DNA from: Paracoccus limosus
Lineage (GTDB): Bacteria; Pseudomonadota; Alphaproteobacteria; Rhodobacterales; Rhodobacteraceae
Direction: 5' to 3'
Assembly (NCBI RefSeq): GCF_009711185.1
Contig: NZ_WMIF01000020.1
Coordinates: 1-64,000, forward strand
DNA: 64,000 nt
The position numbers and the translations under genes are program-made. The notes beneath the pieces are model-generated. The model was not told the DNA's origin. It made no database searches and worked only from the letters and a program-made list of their open reading frames with translations. Positions 34,169-42,970 of the stretch are shown in pieces; within the stretch, counting starts at the first letter, position 1; each line of letters starts with the position of its first letter.

Positions 34169-35352
34169 GTCGCGGTGAAGCCGTTGACGGCGCGGGCGAT
34201 GCGGCCGGGGGAATGCTGCCGGCCCGCGAACCGCGCTGCCAAGGGCAGGGGGCCGGCGGTGATCGCGAAGTAATCGTAGTCGCCCGGGCGGTCGAAGGCA
34301 CAAAGGTATTGGAAATGCAGCCGGAACCAGCGCCCGCGCAGGCTGCGGCGCTTTTCGGGCGACAGTGTGTGGTTGAAGGCTGCCGACAGCACCAGTGGCT
34401 GGCGGCGGTCGGAGGGCTCGACGCCCGAAACCGCCACCGGATCGCACAGGCCGAAAGAGCAGGCATCGCCGGGCGCGGTGACGTCGATCCAGTCAAGCTC
34501 GGGGCGGGCCGAAAGATAGCGCAGATCGGCGCGCAACCGGTTGGCACGCGGCAGGAACGCGGCCATTGGCACGACATGGCCCAGCGACAGATAGGCCAGC
34601 CGCGCCCCACCGGGCACTCGATCCGCGCGGATCAGATCGGCCAGCACCGAAACGCCCAAATAGGCGCCCGAACTATGTCCCACCACCAGAACCTCGTCCC
34701 AACCGTCGGCCAGCACCTGCGCGACGCGGTCCGAGAACTGCGCCAGCCGTGCTTCAAGCGCCGCCGGATAGGCGCCACCGCCCTGCGCGGTGAAGGCATA
34801 GTCATGCATCAGGTAATAGGCAAAGATGCGGCCGTCGATGCGGCGCCAAAGGTGCAGCGCGGCCCATGTCACGGCCAGAAACACCGGCAGCGCCAGCAGT
34901 GAGATGCCGCTGAGCCGGGCGGCGAGCCAACCCAGCCCCGCCGCGACCAGCATCGCCACCAGCGCTTGCGCCAGCAGCACAACCACAGGGTAAAGCGCCG
35001 CGATCACCGGCCCGCGCCGCAGCCGCATCAGCCGGAACAGCGCCCCCGAGCCGATATAGGCCCATGCGGTGCGCCCAAGCTGGCCATAGGTTGCCGCAAT
35101 CGATTGGCCCATCGAGCCCGAGACGATATCGGCCCAGACCAGCACCTCGATCTCGGATTCGCTGCGCAGCCCGTTGATTTCGCTGTTGACACCCCAGCCA
35201 AAGCCGCTGCGGTCGCTTCGCGGGCCGAAATCCAGACGATAGCCCGAGATGCGCGCCTGCTCGGCCCCCTCGCGCTTGTAAAGCTCGCGGTAGCGGCGCG
35301 GCGGGATCGGATCGTAGCCGGGGATGTATAGGACGCGGCGGCGAAAGGTCAT
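34165..35352 (-). CDS. Membrane-anchored alpha/beta hydrolase-like protein
   Basis: A 395-residue protein. It begins MTFRRRVLYIPGYDPIPPRR, has two or more hydrophobic helices in the middle (LVAMLVAAGLGWLAARL and LLALPVFLAVTWAAL), then a hydrolase-like core with the elbow VVGHSSGAYLG and later YLSLGHVVP. A catalytic acid/histidine cannot be placed with confidence. Translation is coupled to the P450 (ATGA), so it may act on or deliver the P450 substrate or product. I chose the ATG at 35352, where the hydrolase fold starts; an ATG at 35382 is also in frame. Confidence 0.75.
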   Translation of the reverse strand: MTFRRRVLYIPGYDPIPPRRYRELYKREGAEQARISGYRLDFGPRSDRSGFGWGVNSEINGLRSESEIEVLVWADIVSGSMGQSIAATYGQLGRTAWAYIGSGALFRLMRLRRGPVIAALYPVVVLLAQALVAMLVAAGLGWLAARLSGISLLALPVFLAVTWAALHLWRRIDGRIFAYYLMHDYAFTAQGGGAYPAALEARLAQFSDRVAQVLADGWDEVLVVGHSSGAYLGVSVLADLIRADRVPGGARLAYLSLGHVVPMAAFLPRANRLRADLRYLSARPELDWIDVTAPGDACSFGLCDPVAVSGVEPSDRRQPLVLSAAFNHTLSPEKRRSLRGRWFRLHFQYLCAFDRPGDYDYFAITAGPLPLAARFAGRQHSPGRIARAVNGFTAT

Positions 35353-35397
35353 CTGAACTCGACGGTTTTTCAGATGCAGCATAAACCGCAGGTAGAT

Positions 35398-36081
35398 TCA
35401 GGCAATCCCCCATCGCGCTTCCAGCTTTTCGATGGCGGCGATCCGCGCCTTGGTGTCGGGATGCGAGGCGAGCCATGCCGGCGCATTGCCGCGCCCGCCC
35501 GCCAGCGCGTCCAGTTTGCGAAACAGGCTTTTCTGCGGCCCGGTGCCAAGGCCCGCCTTGACCATCAGCGCGCTGGCAAACGCGTCAGCCTCGAATTCGT
35601 CCTGCCGCGACAGGCGCGCGGCGACGGCGCTGGCCACCAGATGCGCCAGCCAGCCGCCGATGAAAGGGATGAAGCGGCCCAGCACCCCGCCCAGCACCGC
35701 GCGGATCACGTTCTGGCCGGCGAAATCGACCATGCGGCGGCGCGTGTGCCCATGCGAGACATGGCCCAGCTCATGCGCGATGACCGAGGCCAGCTCTGCC
35801 TCGGTCACGGCGCCGGCGTCCAGCTTGTCGATAAAACCGCGCGTCAGGAAGATGCGGCCGTCGGGCGCGGCCAGCCCGTTGATCGGCGCGATCTCATAGA
35901 CATGGGCGCGGATCGGCGGCAGGTCCATGGCACGGCCCAGCCGCTCCAGCATCGGTGTCAGGCGGGGGTGGGTCAGGGGCGTGGCATTGCTGTCAAGCTG
36001 CGCCTTGAGCCGCCAGAGTGAGAAATACCACATCGCGGCGGCATAAAGCAGGATCAGCAGGATCGGGGTCAGGCGCAGCAT
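35398..36081 (-). CDS. M48 family metalloprotease
   Basis: A 227-residue peptidase with an N-terminal membrane anchor (LTPILLILLYAAAMWYF) and the M48 zinc site HELGHVSHGH, with the third ligand in DEFEADAFAS. A second hydrophobic stretch (GGVLGRFIPFIGGWLAHLVA) lies between them, as in membrane M48/HtpX-type proteases. It probably cleaves proteins at the inner membrane or in the periplasm. It lies 45 bp upstream of the membrane hydrolase gene on the same strand and 27 bp downstream of the VWA gene, so all may be one transcript. Confidence 0.88.
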   Translation of the reverse strand: MLRLTPILLILLYAAAMWYFSLWRLKAQLDSNATPLTHPRLTPMLERLGRAMDLPPIRAHVYEIAPINGLAAPDGRIFLTRGFIDKLDAGAVTEAELASVIAHELGHVSHGHTRRRMVDFAGQNVIRAVLGGVLGRFIPFIGGWLAHLVASAVAARLSRQDEFEADAFASALMVKAGLGTGPQKSLFRKLDALAGGRGNAPAWLASHPDTKARIAAIEKLEARWGIA

Positions 36082-36108
36082 CAGATCAATATGGGGGCGG
36101 CGGGGCGA

Positions 36109-37290
36109 TCAGCCAAGCAGGCGCATGGCCTGCGTCAGCCCCTCCAGCGTCAGGGGCTGCATGCGGCCTTCGAAAATCTGCCCGATCATCTGGATCGAGC
36201 GGGTATGGCCCCAGTCGCGTTGCGGCACCGGGTTCAGCCAGACCTGATCGGGCCATGCCTCGCGCAGACGCCTCAGCCAGGTCTCGCCCGATTCGGGGTT
36301 CCAGTGTTCGTTGGCACCACCGGGCACGGCGATCTCATAGGGCGACATCGAGGCATCGCCGACGAAGATCGCCTTGTAGTCACGGCCAAAGCGGTTCAGC
36401 ACCTCCCATGTCGGCGTGGTCTCGGTCCAGCGCCGGCGGTTGTCCTTCCACACGGCCTCGTAGATGCAGTTGTGGAAATAGAAATGCTCCAGATGCTTGA
36501 ACTCGGCGCGGGCGGCTGAAAACAGCTCGTCCACCAGACGCGAATGGTCGTCCATGCTGCCGCCGGCATCCAGAAACAGCAGCACCTTGACCGCATTGCG
36601 CCGCTCGGGGCGGGTCTGCACGTCGATATAGCCGTGCTCGGCGCTGGCGCGGATGGTGCCGGGCAGGTCCAGTTCGTCGGCAGCACCGTGGCGCGCCCAT
36701 TGCCGCAGCCGCTTCAGCGCCACCTTGATATTGCGGGTGCCAAGTTCGACGGAATCGTCGAAATCGCGGAATTCGCGCTTGTCCCAGACCTTGGTGGCGC
36801 GGCGGTGCCGGCTTTCGTGCTGGCCGATGCGCACGCCTTCGGGATTGTAGCCGTAGGCGCCAAAGGGCGAGGTGCCGGCGGTGCCGATCCATTTGTTGCC
36901 GCCCTGATGGCGGCCCTGCTGTTCGGCCAGCCGGTCGCGCAGGCGGCGCATCAATTCCTCGAAACTGCCGGCGCCTTCGACAGCGGCGCGCTCCTCGGGG
37001 GTCAGCAGCTTTTCGGCCAGCTTCTCCAGCCAGTCGCGCGGGATCGAGACCTCATCGACCAGCGCCTCGACCGGAATGTCGTCAAGCCCGGCAAAGGCCT
37101 CGGCAAAGGCGCGGTCGAATCGGTCGATATGGGTTTCGTTCTTGACCAGCGTGGTGCGGGCGAGGTGATAGAACCCCTCGGGCGACCAGTCCGACAGGCC
37201 GGCCTGCATCCCCGCCAGCAGGTCCAGATATTCCCGCAGGCTGACAGGCACCCCATGCCTGCGCAGACTGTCGAGAAAGGGCCTGAACAT
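36109..37290 (-). CDS. VWA domain-containing protein (CoxE-like)
   Basis: A 393-residue CoxE-like protein. It starts MFRPFLDSLRRHGVPVSLRE, a typical family start, followed by a helical region, then a C-terminal VWA domain. The MIDAS-like motif is FLDAGGSMDD: the first serine of the D-x-S-x-S pattern is Gly, leaving D-x-G-x-S. Such proteins usually work with a MoxR AAA+ ATPase, but no MoxR gene is adjacent. The ATG at 37290 overlaps the stop of a 54-codon gene (TGATG), which may regulate its translation. The partner and substrate are unknown. Confidence 0.86.
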   Translation of the reverse strand: MFRPFLDSLRRHGVPVSLREYLDLLAGMQAGLSDWSPEGFYHLARTTLVKNETHIDRFDRAFAEAFAGLDDIPVEALVDEVSIPRDWLEKLAEKLLTPEERAAVEGAGSFEELMRRLRDRLAEQQGRHQGGNKWIGTAGTSPFGAYGYNPEGVRIGQHESRHRRATKVWDKREFRDFDDSVELGTRNIKVALKRLRQWARHGAADELDLPGTIRASAEHGYIDVQTRPERRNAVKVLLFLDAGGSMDDHSRLVDELFSAARAEFKHLEHFYFHNCIYEAVWKDNRRRWTETTPTWEVLNRFGRDYKAIFVGDASMSPYEIAVPGGANEHWNPESGETWLRRLREAWPDQVWLNPVPQRDWGHTRSIQMIGQIFEGRMQPLTLEGLTQAMRLLG

Positions 37291-37454
37291 CAGCCCATCC
37301 GGGCCAGAATGATGGTGATGAACACGCCCAAAGCGGCAAAGGCAAGGGCATGGGCTGCGGCATATTGCAGCCGGTCGGCCCGTGACCCGCCCAGCCGTGC
37401 CGCGCGCATCCAGCCGATCACTGCCCCAAGAAGAATGGCGACGAGAACGATCAT
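37290..37454 (-). CDS. Small membrane protein coupled to the VWA gene
   Basis: A 54-codon open frame from the ATG at 37454 (GGGGG upstream) to a TGA that overlaps the VWA start codon (TGATG). The translation begins MIVLVAILLGAVIGWMRAAR and ends with AFAALGVFITIILARMG. This gives two membrane helices joined by a basic loop: a credible inner-membrane microprotein. Overlap with the VWA start argues that it is real. I recognise no family. Confidence 0.65.
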   Translation of the reverse strand: MIVLVAILLGAVIGWMRAARLGGSRADRLQYAAAHALAFAALGVFITIILARMG

Positions 37455-37586
37455 GCCCCCGCATAGCCCGACTGTCGCGGCCTGTCGAGAACCGTCGCGT
37501 CGCAGGCTTTGGGCGGGGCTTGGCCCCTTGAACCGCCGCAGGGCGCAGGTTACGTTCGTTTCAACTTGTTATCGGAGGGCGTGCAC

Positions 37587-38711
37587 ATGGCGCCCAGGCG
37601 TCCTGCGGGTGCGGACGCGTTCCCGAGAGAAACGGTCGAGCCTTTCGTCACCCGCCCGGCCGAGGACGGGCCGCTTTATGCGGCCTTGGATCTTGGCACC
37701 AACAGCTGCCGGATGCTGATTGCCCGACCCTCGGGCAGTCAGTTTCAGGTGGTGGACAGTTTCTCCAAGCCGGTCCAGCTGGGACACGGGTTGGAGGCAT
37801 CAGGCAAGCTGTCGCGTCCTTCGATGGCGCGGACGGTTCATGCCTTGCAGGTGTGCCGGCGCAAGCTTGAGGTGCACAAGGTCTCGCGTATGCGCCTTGT
37901 CGCGACCGAGGCCTGCCGGCGCGCGCGCAACAGCCGCGATTTCCTGCGCATGATCCGGCGCGAGACCGGCCTGCCGGTCGAGATCATCGACGCCGAGGAA
38001 GAGGCGCGGCTGGCGGTGATTTCCTGTGCGCCGCTGGTCAGCCAGCGCACCGAGCAGTTGCTGGTGGTCGATATCGGCGGCGGCTCGACGGAACTGGTCT
38101 GGATCGACCTGGAAGATGTCGAGCCGGCGGAACGGCCGCGCGCGATCATGCGTCTGGCAGATGGTTTCGGCAATCCGCGCCCGGGCGGCGCGCGGGTGGT
38201 GGACTGGATCTCGGTGCCGCTGGGGGTGGCGACGCTGCGCGACCAGTTCGAGGATGTCGAGGACGATCAGGGCCGCTTTGCCCTGATGTCCTGGCATTTC
38301 GAGGAAATGCTGGCCGATTTCAGCCCCTATTCGCTGAGCCGCACCATCGACGACACGTTTCAGGTCATCGGCACCTCGGGGACGGTGACGACGGTGGCGG
38401 CCAGCCATCTGGGCCTGCGCCGCTATGACCGGACCAAGGTGGACGGGCTAAGCATGACCTCGGGGCAGATCGACCGGGTGATCCGCGATTACCTGTCGCT
38501 GGGCCCGGACGGGCGGCGCGCCGATCCGCGCATCGGGCGCGAACGCCATGCCCTGATCATGTCGGGCGCGGCGATCCTGCAGACGCTGATGCGGGTCTGG
38601 CCGACGACGCGGCTGTCGGTTGCGGATCGCGGTCTGCGCGAGGGGCTGCTATATGCCCAGATGGTCAAGGATGGGGTGCTCGCCCCGGATGGTTTGAACG
38701 GGGTGGCATGA
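37587..38711 (+). CDS. Exopolyphosphatase / guanosine pentaphosphatase (Ppx/GppA)
   Basis: A 374-residue Ppx/GppA phosphatase of the ASKHA fold. [14 protein letters not shown] is the first phosphate loop, [13 protein letters not shown] contains a catalytic glutamate, [14 protein letters not shown] is the second loop, and [13 protein letters not shown] follows. It hydrolyses polyphosphate ends or converts pppGpp to ppGpp, so it may affect the stringent response. It has an N-terminal proline/arginine-rich tail of about 30 residues. The ATG at 37587 follows GGAGGG at ideal spacing. Its stop overlaps rlmE (ATGA). Confidence 0.92.
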   Translation: MAPRRPAGADAFPRETVEPFVTRPAEDGPLYAALDLGTNSCRMLIARPSGSQFQVVDSFSKPVQLGHGLEASGKLSRPSMARTVHALQVCRRKLEVHKVSRMRLVATEACRRARNSRDFLRMIRRETGLPVEIIDAEEEARLAVISCAPLVSQRTEQLLVVDIGGGSTELVWIDLEDVEPAERPRAIMRLADGFGNPRPGGARVVDWISVPLGVATLRDQFEDVEDDQGRFALMSWHFEEMLADFSPYSLSRTIDDTFQVIGTSGTVTTVAASHLGLRRYDRTKVDGLSMTSGQIDRVIRDYLSLGPDGRRADPRIGRERHALIMSGAAILQTLMRVWPTTRLSVADRGLREGLLYAQMVKDGVLAPDGLNGVA

Positions 38712-39502
38712 TGGGAAAAAGTCCGGGAGAGAAGAAAAGCTCTGGCCGTGGCCAGCGCGATCTGCGCGTGCGGGTGAAATCGGCCAAGGGGCGCAAGCTC
38801 TCCAGCACGCTGTGGCTGGAGCGGCAACTGAACGATCCCTATGTCGCCCGCGCCAAGCGCGAGGGCTATCGCGGTCGCGCGGCTTTCAAGATCCTTGAAC
38901 TGGACGACAAGTATCGCTTCCTCGTACCCGGCGCCCGGGTGGTCGATCTGGGCTGCGCGCCCGGCGGCTGGTGTCAGGTCGCGGTCGAGCGGGTGAACGC
39001 CCTGGGCGAGAAATCCGGCAAGCGGATCGGCCGCGTGCTGGGGGTGGACCTGCAAGAGGTCGATCCGATCGCCGGGGCCGAGATCCATCAGCTGGACTTT
39101 CTGTCCGAGGGCGCCGATGCCAAGGTCAAGGACTGGCTGGGCGGAAATGCGGATGTGGTGATGTCGGACATGGCGGCGGCCTCGTCCGGGCACAAGGGCA
39201 CCGACCACCTGCGCATCGTGGCGCTGGTCGAGGCGGCGCTGCAATTCGCCTTTGACGTGCTGGAACCGGGCGGCACCTTCGTCGCCAAGGTGCTGGCGGG
39301 CGGGGCCGAAAACGACATGCAGGCGATGCTCAAGCGCAATTTCCGCAAGGTGGCCAATGTCAAACCGCCGGCAAGCCGCTCGGATTCGTCGGAAAAATTC
39401 GTCGTGGCCCAAGGCTTTCGCGGCCGTGATGGCGCGGGCGACGGCGAGGATCAGGACGATGCCGATGCCGGGGACGGCCCCGACACCGATCCGCTGGACT
39501 AA
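38708..39502 (+). CDS. rlmE: 23S rRNA (uridine2552-2'-O)-methyltransferase
   Basis: RlmE (FtsJ) methylates U2552 in the ribosomal A loop. The 264-residue protein has the SAM site [15 protein letters not shown] and the K-D-K-E catalytic tetrad, visible in [36 protein letters not shown] and SSEKFVVA. A lysine-rich N-terminus and an acidic C-terminal tail (about 30 residues rich in Asp/Gly) extend the core. It is translationally coupled to the ppx gene by the ATGA at 38708. That pairing is common in Rhodobacterales. Confidence 0.95.
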   Translation: MMGKSPGEKKSSGRGQRDLRVRVKSAKGRKLSSTLWLERQLNDPYVARAKREGYRGRAAFKILELDDKYRFLVPGARVVDLGCAPGGWCQVAVERVNALGEKSGKRIGRVLGVDLQEVDPIAGAEIHQLDFLSEGADAKVKDWLGGNADVVMSDMAAASSGHKGTDHLRIVALVEAALQFAFDVLEPGGTFVAKVLAGGAENDMQAMLKRNFRKVANVKPPASRSDSSEKFVVAQGFRGRDGAGDGEDQDDADAGDGPDTDPLD

Positions 39503-39510
39503 GCCGCGCC

Positions 39511-39526
39511 GCCCGCCGGGGCGGGC
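39511..39526 (+). terminator. Hairpin after rlmE
   Basis: GCCCGC-CGGG-GCGGGC is a 6-7 bp GC stem 8 bp past the rlmE stop, followed by GATTTGCGG with only three T. It is a plausible weak terminator that would separate ppx-rlmE from the frr cluster. Confidence 0.45.
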
Positions 39527-39643
39527 GATTTGCGGTCTGAACGGCGGGCGGGCAGGGACCGGCCAATCCTTGGGCAAAGCCTTTGCCAAGGTCCGGCATT
39601 GCGGTTACAAGCGATAAAAATTCAATGCAGAGGCTAGTGCGGC

Positions 39644-40207
39644 ATGTCCGACGAGATCGAGATCGACACCGATGACCTGGAACGGCGAATGAAGGGCGCG
39701 ATGGAATCGCTGCGCACCGAATTCGCCTCGTTGCGCACCGGTCGCGCTTCGGCCAGCATGGTCGAGCCGATCATGGTCGACGCCTATGGCTCGCCGACCC
39801 CGATCAACCAGATCGGCACCGTGAACGTGCCCGAACCGCGCATGGTCACGATCAACGTCTGGGACAAGGCGCTGGTCGGCAAGGCCGAGAAGGCGATCCG
39901 CGATTCGGGACTGGGGATCAACCCGCAGCTGAACGGCACCATCATCATGCTGCCGATCCCCGAGCTGAACGAAGAGCGCCGCCGCGATCTGACCCGCGTT
40001 GCCGCGCAATATGCCGAACATGCCCGCGTCGCCATCCGCAACGTGCGCCGCGACGGCATGGACCAGATCAAGAAGGCCAAGGGCTCGGGCATGTCCGAGG
40101 ATGACCAGAAATTCTGGGAATCCAGCGTGCAGGAACTGACCGACAAGATGATCGCCGCCGTCGATCAGGCGCTGGAAGGCAAGCAAGCCGAAATCATGCA
40201 GGTCTGA
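39644..40207 (+). CDS. frr: Ribosome recycling factor
   Basis: RRF, with EF-G, splits the post-termination ribosome. The 187-residue length is normal, and family blocks are intact: [60 protein letters not shown] and [16 protein letters not shown]. It starts at the ATG at 39644 and lies 5 bp upstream of uppS. In many proteobacteria pyrH precedes frr; here rlmE and a 141-bp gap precede it instead. Confidence 0.97.
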   Translation: MSDEIEIDTDDLERRMKGAMESLRTEFASLRTGRASASMVEPIMVDAYGSPTPINQIGTVNVPEPRMVTINVWDKALVGKAEKAIRDSGLGINPQLNGTIIMLPIPELNEERRRDLTRVAAQYAEHARVAIRNVRRDGMDQIKKAKGSGMSEDDQKFWESSVQELTDKMIAAVDQALEGKQAEIMQV

Positions 40208-40212
40208 CCCAG

Positions 40213-40947
40213 ATGGCCGATCCCGCAGCGCGCCTGCCCAAGGCCAACGGCTCTGGCCAGAGGCCACGTCATGTCGCCATCATCATGGATGGCAATGGCC
40301 GCTGGGCGGTCAACAAGGGCTGGCCGCGGCTGGTCGGGCACCGGCGTGGCGCCGAGCGGGTCAAGCAGATCGTGCGAGCCTGCCCCGACATGGGCGTGAA
40401 CTGGCTGACGCTTTACGCCTTTTCGACCGAGAACTGGAAGCGCACCGCCGAGGAAGTGCTCGGGCTGATGGGCATTTTCGCCCGCTATATCGAGCGCGAG
40501 GCCGATGGCATGTCCGCCGAGGGCGTGCGCATGCGCTTTATCGGCGCGCGCGAGCGGCTGGACCATCGCCTGCAACGGCTGATGGCCGGGATCGAGGCGC
40601 GCACCGCCGGCAATAGCCGGCTGAACCTGACGGTCGCGATCAACTATGGCGGCCGCGACGAGATCGCCCGCGCCTCGCGCCGTCTGGCCGAGCGCGTCGC
40701 CCGTGGCGAGATCGTGAACCCGACCGAAGCCGATTTCGCCAGTTGTCTGGATACCGCCGGCCAGCCCGACCCGGATCTGGTGATCCGCACCTCGGGCGAG
40801 ACGCGGGTGTCGAATTTCCTGCCGTTTCAGGCCGCTTATGCGGAATATGAATTCACCCCGACGCTTTGGCCGGATTTCACGCCCGAGCATCTGGCGCAGA
40901 TCCTTGACCGCTTTGGCATGCGCGACCGGCGCTTCGGGGGCGCATGA
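40213..40947 (+). CDS. uppS: Isoprenyl transferase (undecaprenyl diphosphate synthase)
   Basis: UppS condenses isopentenyl diphosphate with farnesyl diphosphate to undecaprenyl diphosphate, the lipid carrier for peptidoglycan and polysaccharide. The 244-residue protein shows HVAIIMDGNGRWAV (catalytic Asp), the VGHRRGAERVK motif, YAFSTENWKR, and the C-terminal RTSGETRVSNFLPFQAAYAE. It overlaps cdsA by ATGA. Its product is relevant to the exopolysaccharide genes at the right end of the window. Confidence 0.96.
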   Translation: MADPAARLPKANGSGQRPRHVAIIMDGNGRWAVNKGWPRLVGHRRGAERVKQIVRACPDMGVNWLTLYAFSTENWKRTAEEVLGLMGIFARYIEREADGMSAEGVRMRFIGARERLDHRLQRLMAGIEARTAGNSRLNLTVAINYGGRDEIARASRRLAERVARGEIVNPTEADFASCLDTAGQPDPDLVIRTSGETRVSNFLPFQAAYAEYEFTPTLWPDFTPEHLAQILDRFGMRDRRFGGA

Positions 40948-41786
40948 CTGGCGTTTCCCGCCAGCGGTTGCGCGACAGGCTGAAGCCGGGCAAATGGTCC
41001 GATCTGCGCAGGCGGTTCGGATGGGGCGCGCTGCTGCTGGTGCTGGGGATCATCCTGCTGTTGTCCACGGGGTTGTGGATGCGGGGCGGGGTCTCGGTCA
41101 TCATCGGGCTGATGATGTGGGAGCTGGCGCGGCTGACCGGCTGGCGCCATCCCGAATTCCATAGCCCGCGCCATCCGGCGCTGATCGGCCTTTTGGGCGG
41201 GTTGGTCCTGTTCACCACGCTGGTGCTGCCGGGGGACTGGCCGCTGGTGCTGGTGGCGGTGCCGATCCTTGCCGGGCTGCCGGGCACGCATGCCCATGAG
41301 CGGCCGGCCTTTGTCCTGTTCACCATCGCCATCATCTGTGCCGGCTATGCGCTGGTCGCGATGCGCGAGGCGATGGGCCTGCCGACGGTGTTCTGGATCG
41401 TCGCCACCGTGGTGCAATCGGATGTGTTGGGCTATTTCGTCGGCCGCAAGATCGGCGGGCGCAAGTTCTGGCCCTCGATCAGCCCCAAAAAGACATGGAG
41501 CGGCACGCTGGCCGGCTGGGTCGGGGCGCTGGCGCTGGCGCTTGGGCTGGTCGTGACGGGCGAGGCGGGTTGGCCCGCGCTGATCGTCGGGCCGTTGCTG
41601 GCGGTGGCCGGGCAGTTCGGTGACATCGCGGAAAGCTGGCTCAAGCGCCGGGTGGGGGTCAAGGACAGCTCGCAGCTGATCCCGGGTCATGGCGGGGTGC
41701 TGGACCGTTTTGATGCCATGGCCGGGGCGCTGCTGCTTGCGCTTGTGCTGATGCTGGCCCATCTGTTGCCGGTAATCGGAGGCTAA
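40944..41786 (+). CDS. cdsA: Phosphatidate cytidylyltransferase
   Basis: CdsA makes CDP-diacylglycerol, the precursor of all phospholipids. The 280-residue membrane protein has about eight helices and the C-terminal signature SWLKRRVGVKDSSQLIPGHG followed by GVLDRFDAM. The N-terminus is basic (RQRLRDRLKPGKWSDLRRRF). It is coupled to uppS (ATGA) and lies 8 bp upstream of dxr. Confidence 0.95.
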   Translation: MTGVSRQRLRDRLKPGKWSDLRRRFGWGALLLVLGIILLLSTGLWMRGGVSVIIGLMMWELARLTGWRHPEFHSPRHPALIGLLGGLVLFTTLVLPGDWPLVLVAVPILAGLPGTHAHERPAFVLFTIAIICAGYALVAMREAMGLPTVFWIVATVVQSDVLGYFVGRKIGGRKFWPSISPKKTWSGTLAGWVGALALALGLVVTGEAGWPALIVGPLLAVAGQFGDIAESWLKRRVGVKDSSQLIPGHGGVLDRFDAMAGALLLALVLMLAHLLPVIGG

Positions 41787-41794
41787 GGGGAATC

Positions 41795-42970
41795 ATGCGC
41801 AGCGTTTCGGTGCTGGGGGCCACGGGGTCCATCGGCGAAAGCGCATTCGATCTGCTGATGCGGGCGGGTGGGCCAGAGGCCTTTCGTACCGTCGCGCTGA
41901 CCGGTGCCGCCAATATCACCCGACTGGCCGAAATGGCGCGCGCGCTGCGCGCCGAGATCGCCGTGACTGCGCTGCCCGAAAAGCTGGGCGCGCTGCGCGA
42001 GGCGCTGGCCGGTTCCGGCATCGAGGCCGCCGCCGGCCCAGAGGCCGTGGCCGAAGCGGGCGCGCGTCCCGCCGATTGGGTGCTCTCGGCCATCGTCGGC
42101 GCCGCCGGGCTGCCGCCGGGATTGGAAGTGCTGCGCCGGGGTGGCACGCTGGCGCTGGCCAACAAGGAATCGCTGGTCGCCGCCGGCCGGCTGGTCATGG
42201 ATCAAGCGGCGCAGAACGGCGCCCGCATCCTGCCGGTCGATTCCGAACATTCGGCGGTTTTTCAGGCACTTCAGGGTGAAAACCTCGACAGCGTCGCCGC
42301 CGTCACCATCACCGCCTCGGGCGGTGCCTTCCGCGACTGGCCGCTGGAGCGGCTTGCGCGCGCCAGCGTGGCCGAGGCCAGCGCGCATCCGAACTGGGCC
42401 ATGGGCCAGCGCATCACCATCGACAGCGCCAGCATGTTCAACAAGGCGTTGGAAGTCATTGAGGCGCACGAATTTTTCGGTCTGTCTTGCGACCGGATCA
42501 AGGTTCTGGTGCATCCGCAGTCGATCATTCATGCCATGGTCAGCCATCATGACGGCGGCAGCATCGCCCATCTGGGTGCGCCCGACATGCGCCATGCCAT
42601 CGGCTATGCGCTGCATTGGCCGCAGCGCCGTGCCCTGCCGGTGGCGCCGCTGGATCTGGCCAGCCTTGGCAGTCTGACCTTCCGCGCGCCGGACGAGACG
42701 CGCTGGCCGGCGCTGCGGCTGGCGCGCGAGGTGATCCTGGCCGGCGGGGCGGCGGGTGCGGTGCTGAACGCGGCCAAGGAACAGGCGCTGGACGATTTCA
42801 TCGCCGGGCGCTGCGGCTTCATGGACATGGCCCCGGCGGTCGAGCGCGTGCTGGCCGCCTGCGCAGGTCAACCGGGCTTTGCCACCAGCCCCGGCGATCT
42901 GGCGACGGTGCTGGAATGGGACGGGATGGCGCGGCGGCTGGCGGCGGTGCGGCAGGCGGGCGCGGCATGA
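41795..42970 (+). CDS. dxr: 1-deoxy-D-xylulose-5-phosphate reductoisomerase
   Basis: Dxr catalyses the first committed step of the MEP pathway to isopentenyl diphosphate. The 391-residue length is normal. GATGSIGESAFDLL binds NADPH, LALANKESLVAAG follows, EHSAVFQAL provides a metal ligand, and ASGGAFRDWPLE and HPNWAMGQRITIDSASMFNK are the substrate/hinge blocks. It is coupled to rseP by ATGA. It supplies building units that UppS, two genes upstream, then polymerises. Confidence 0.97.
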   Translation: MRSVSVLGATGSIGESAFDLLMRAGGPEAFRTVALTGAANITRLAEMARALRAEIAVTALPEKLGALREALAGSGIEAAAGPEAVAEAGARPADWVLSAIVGAAGLPPGLEVLRRGGTLALANKESLVAAGRLVMDQAAQNGARILPVDSEHSAVFQALQGENLDSVAAVTITASGGAFRDWPLERLARASVAEASAHPNWAMGQRITIDSASMFNKALEVIEAHEFFGLSCDRIKVLVHPQSIIHAMVSHHDGGSIAHLGAPDMRHAIGYALHWPQRRALPVAPLDLASLGSLTFRAPDETRWPALRLAREVILAGGAAGAVLNAAKEQALDDFIAGRCGFMDMAPAVERVLAACAGQPGFATSPGDLATVLEWDGMARRLAAVRQAGAA

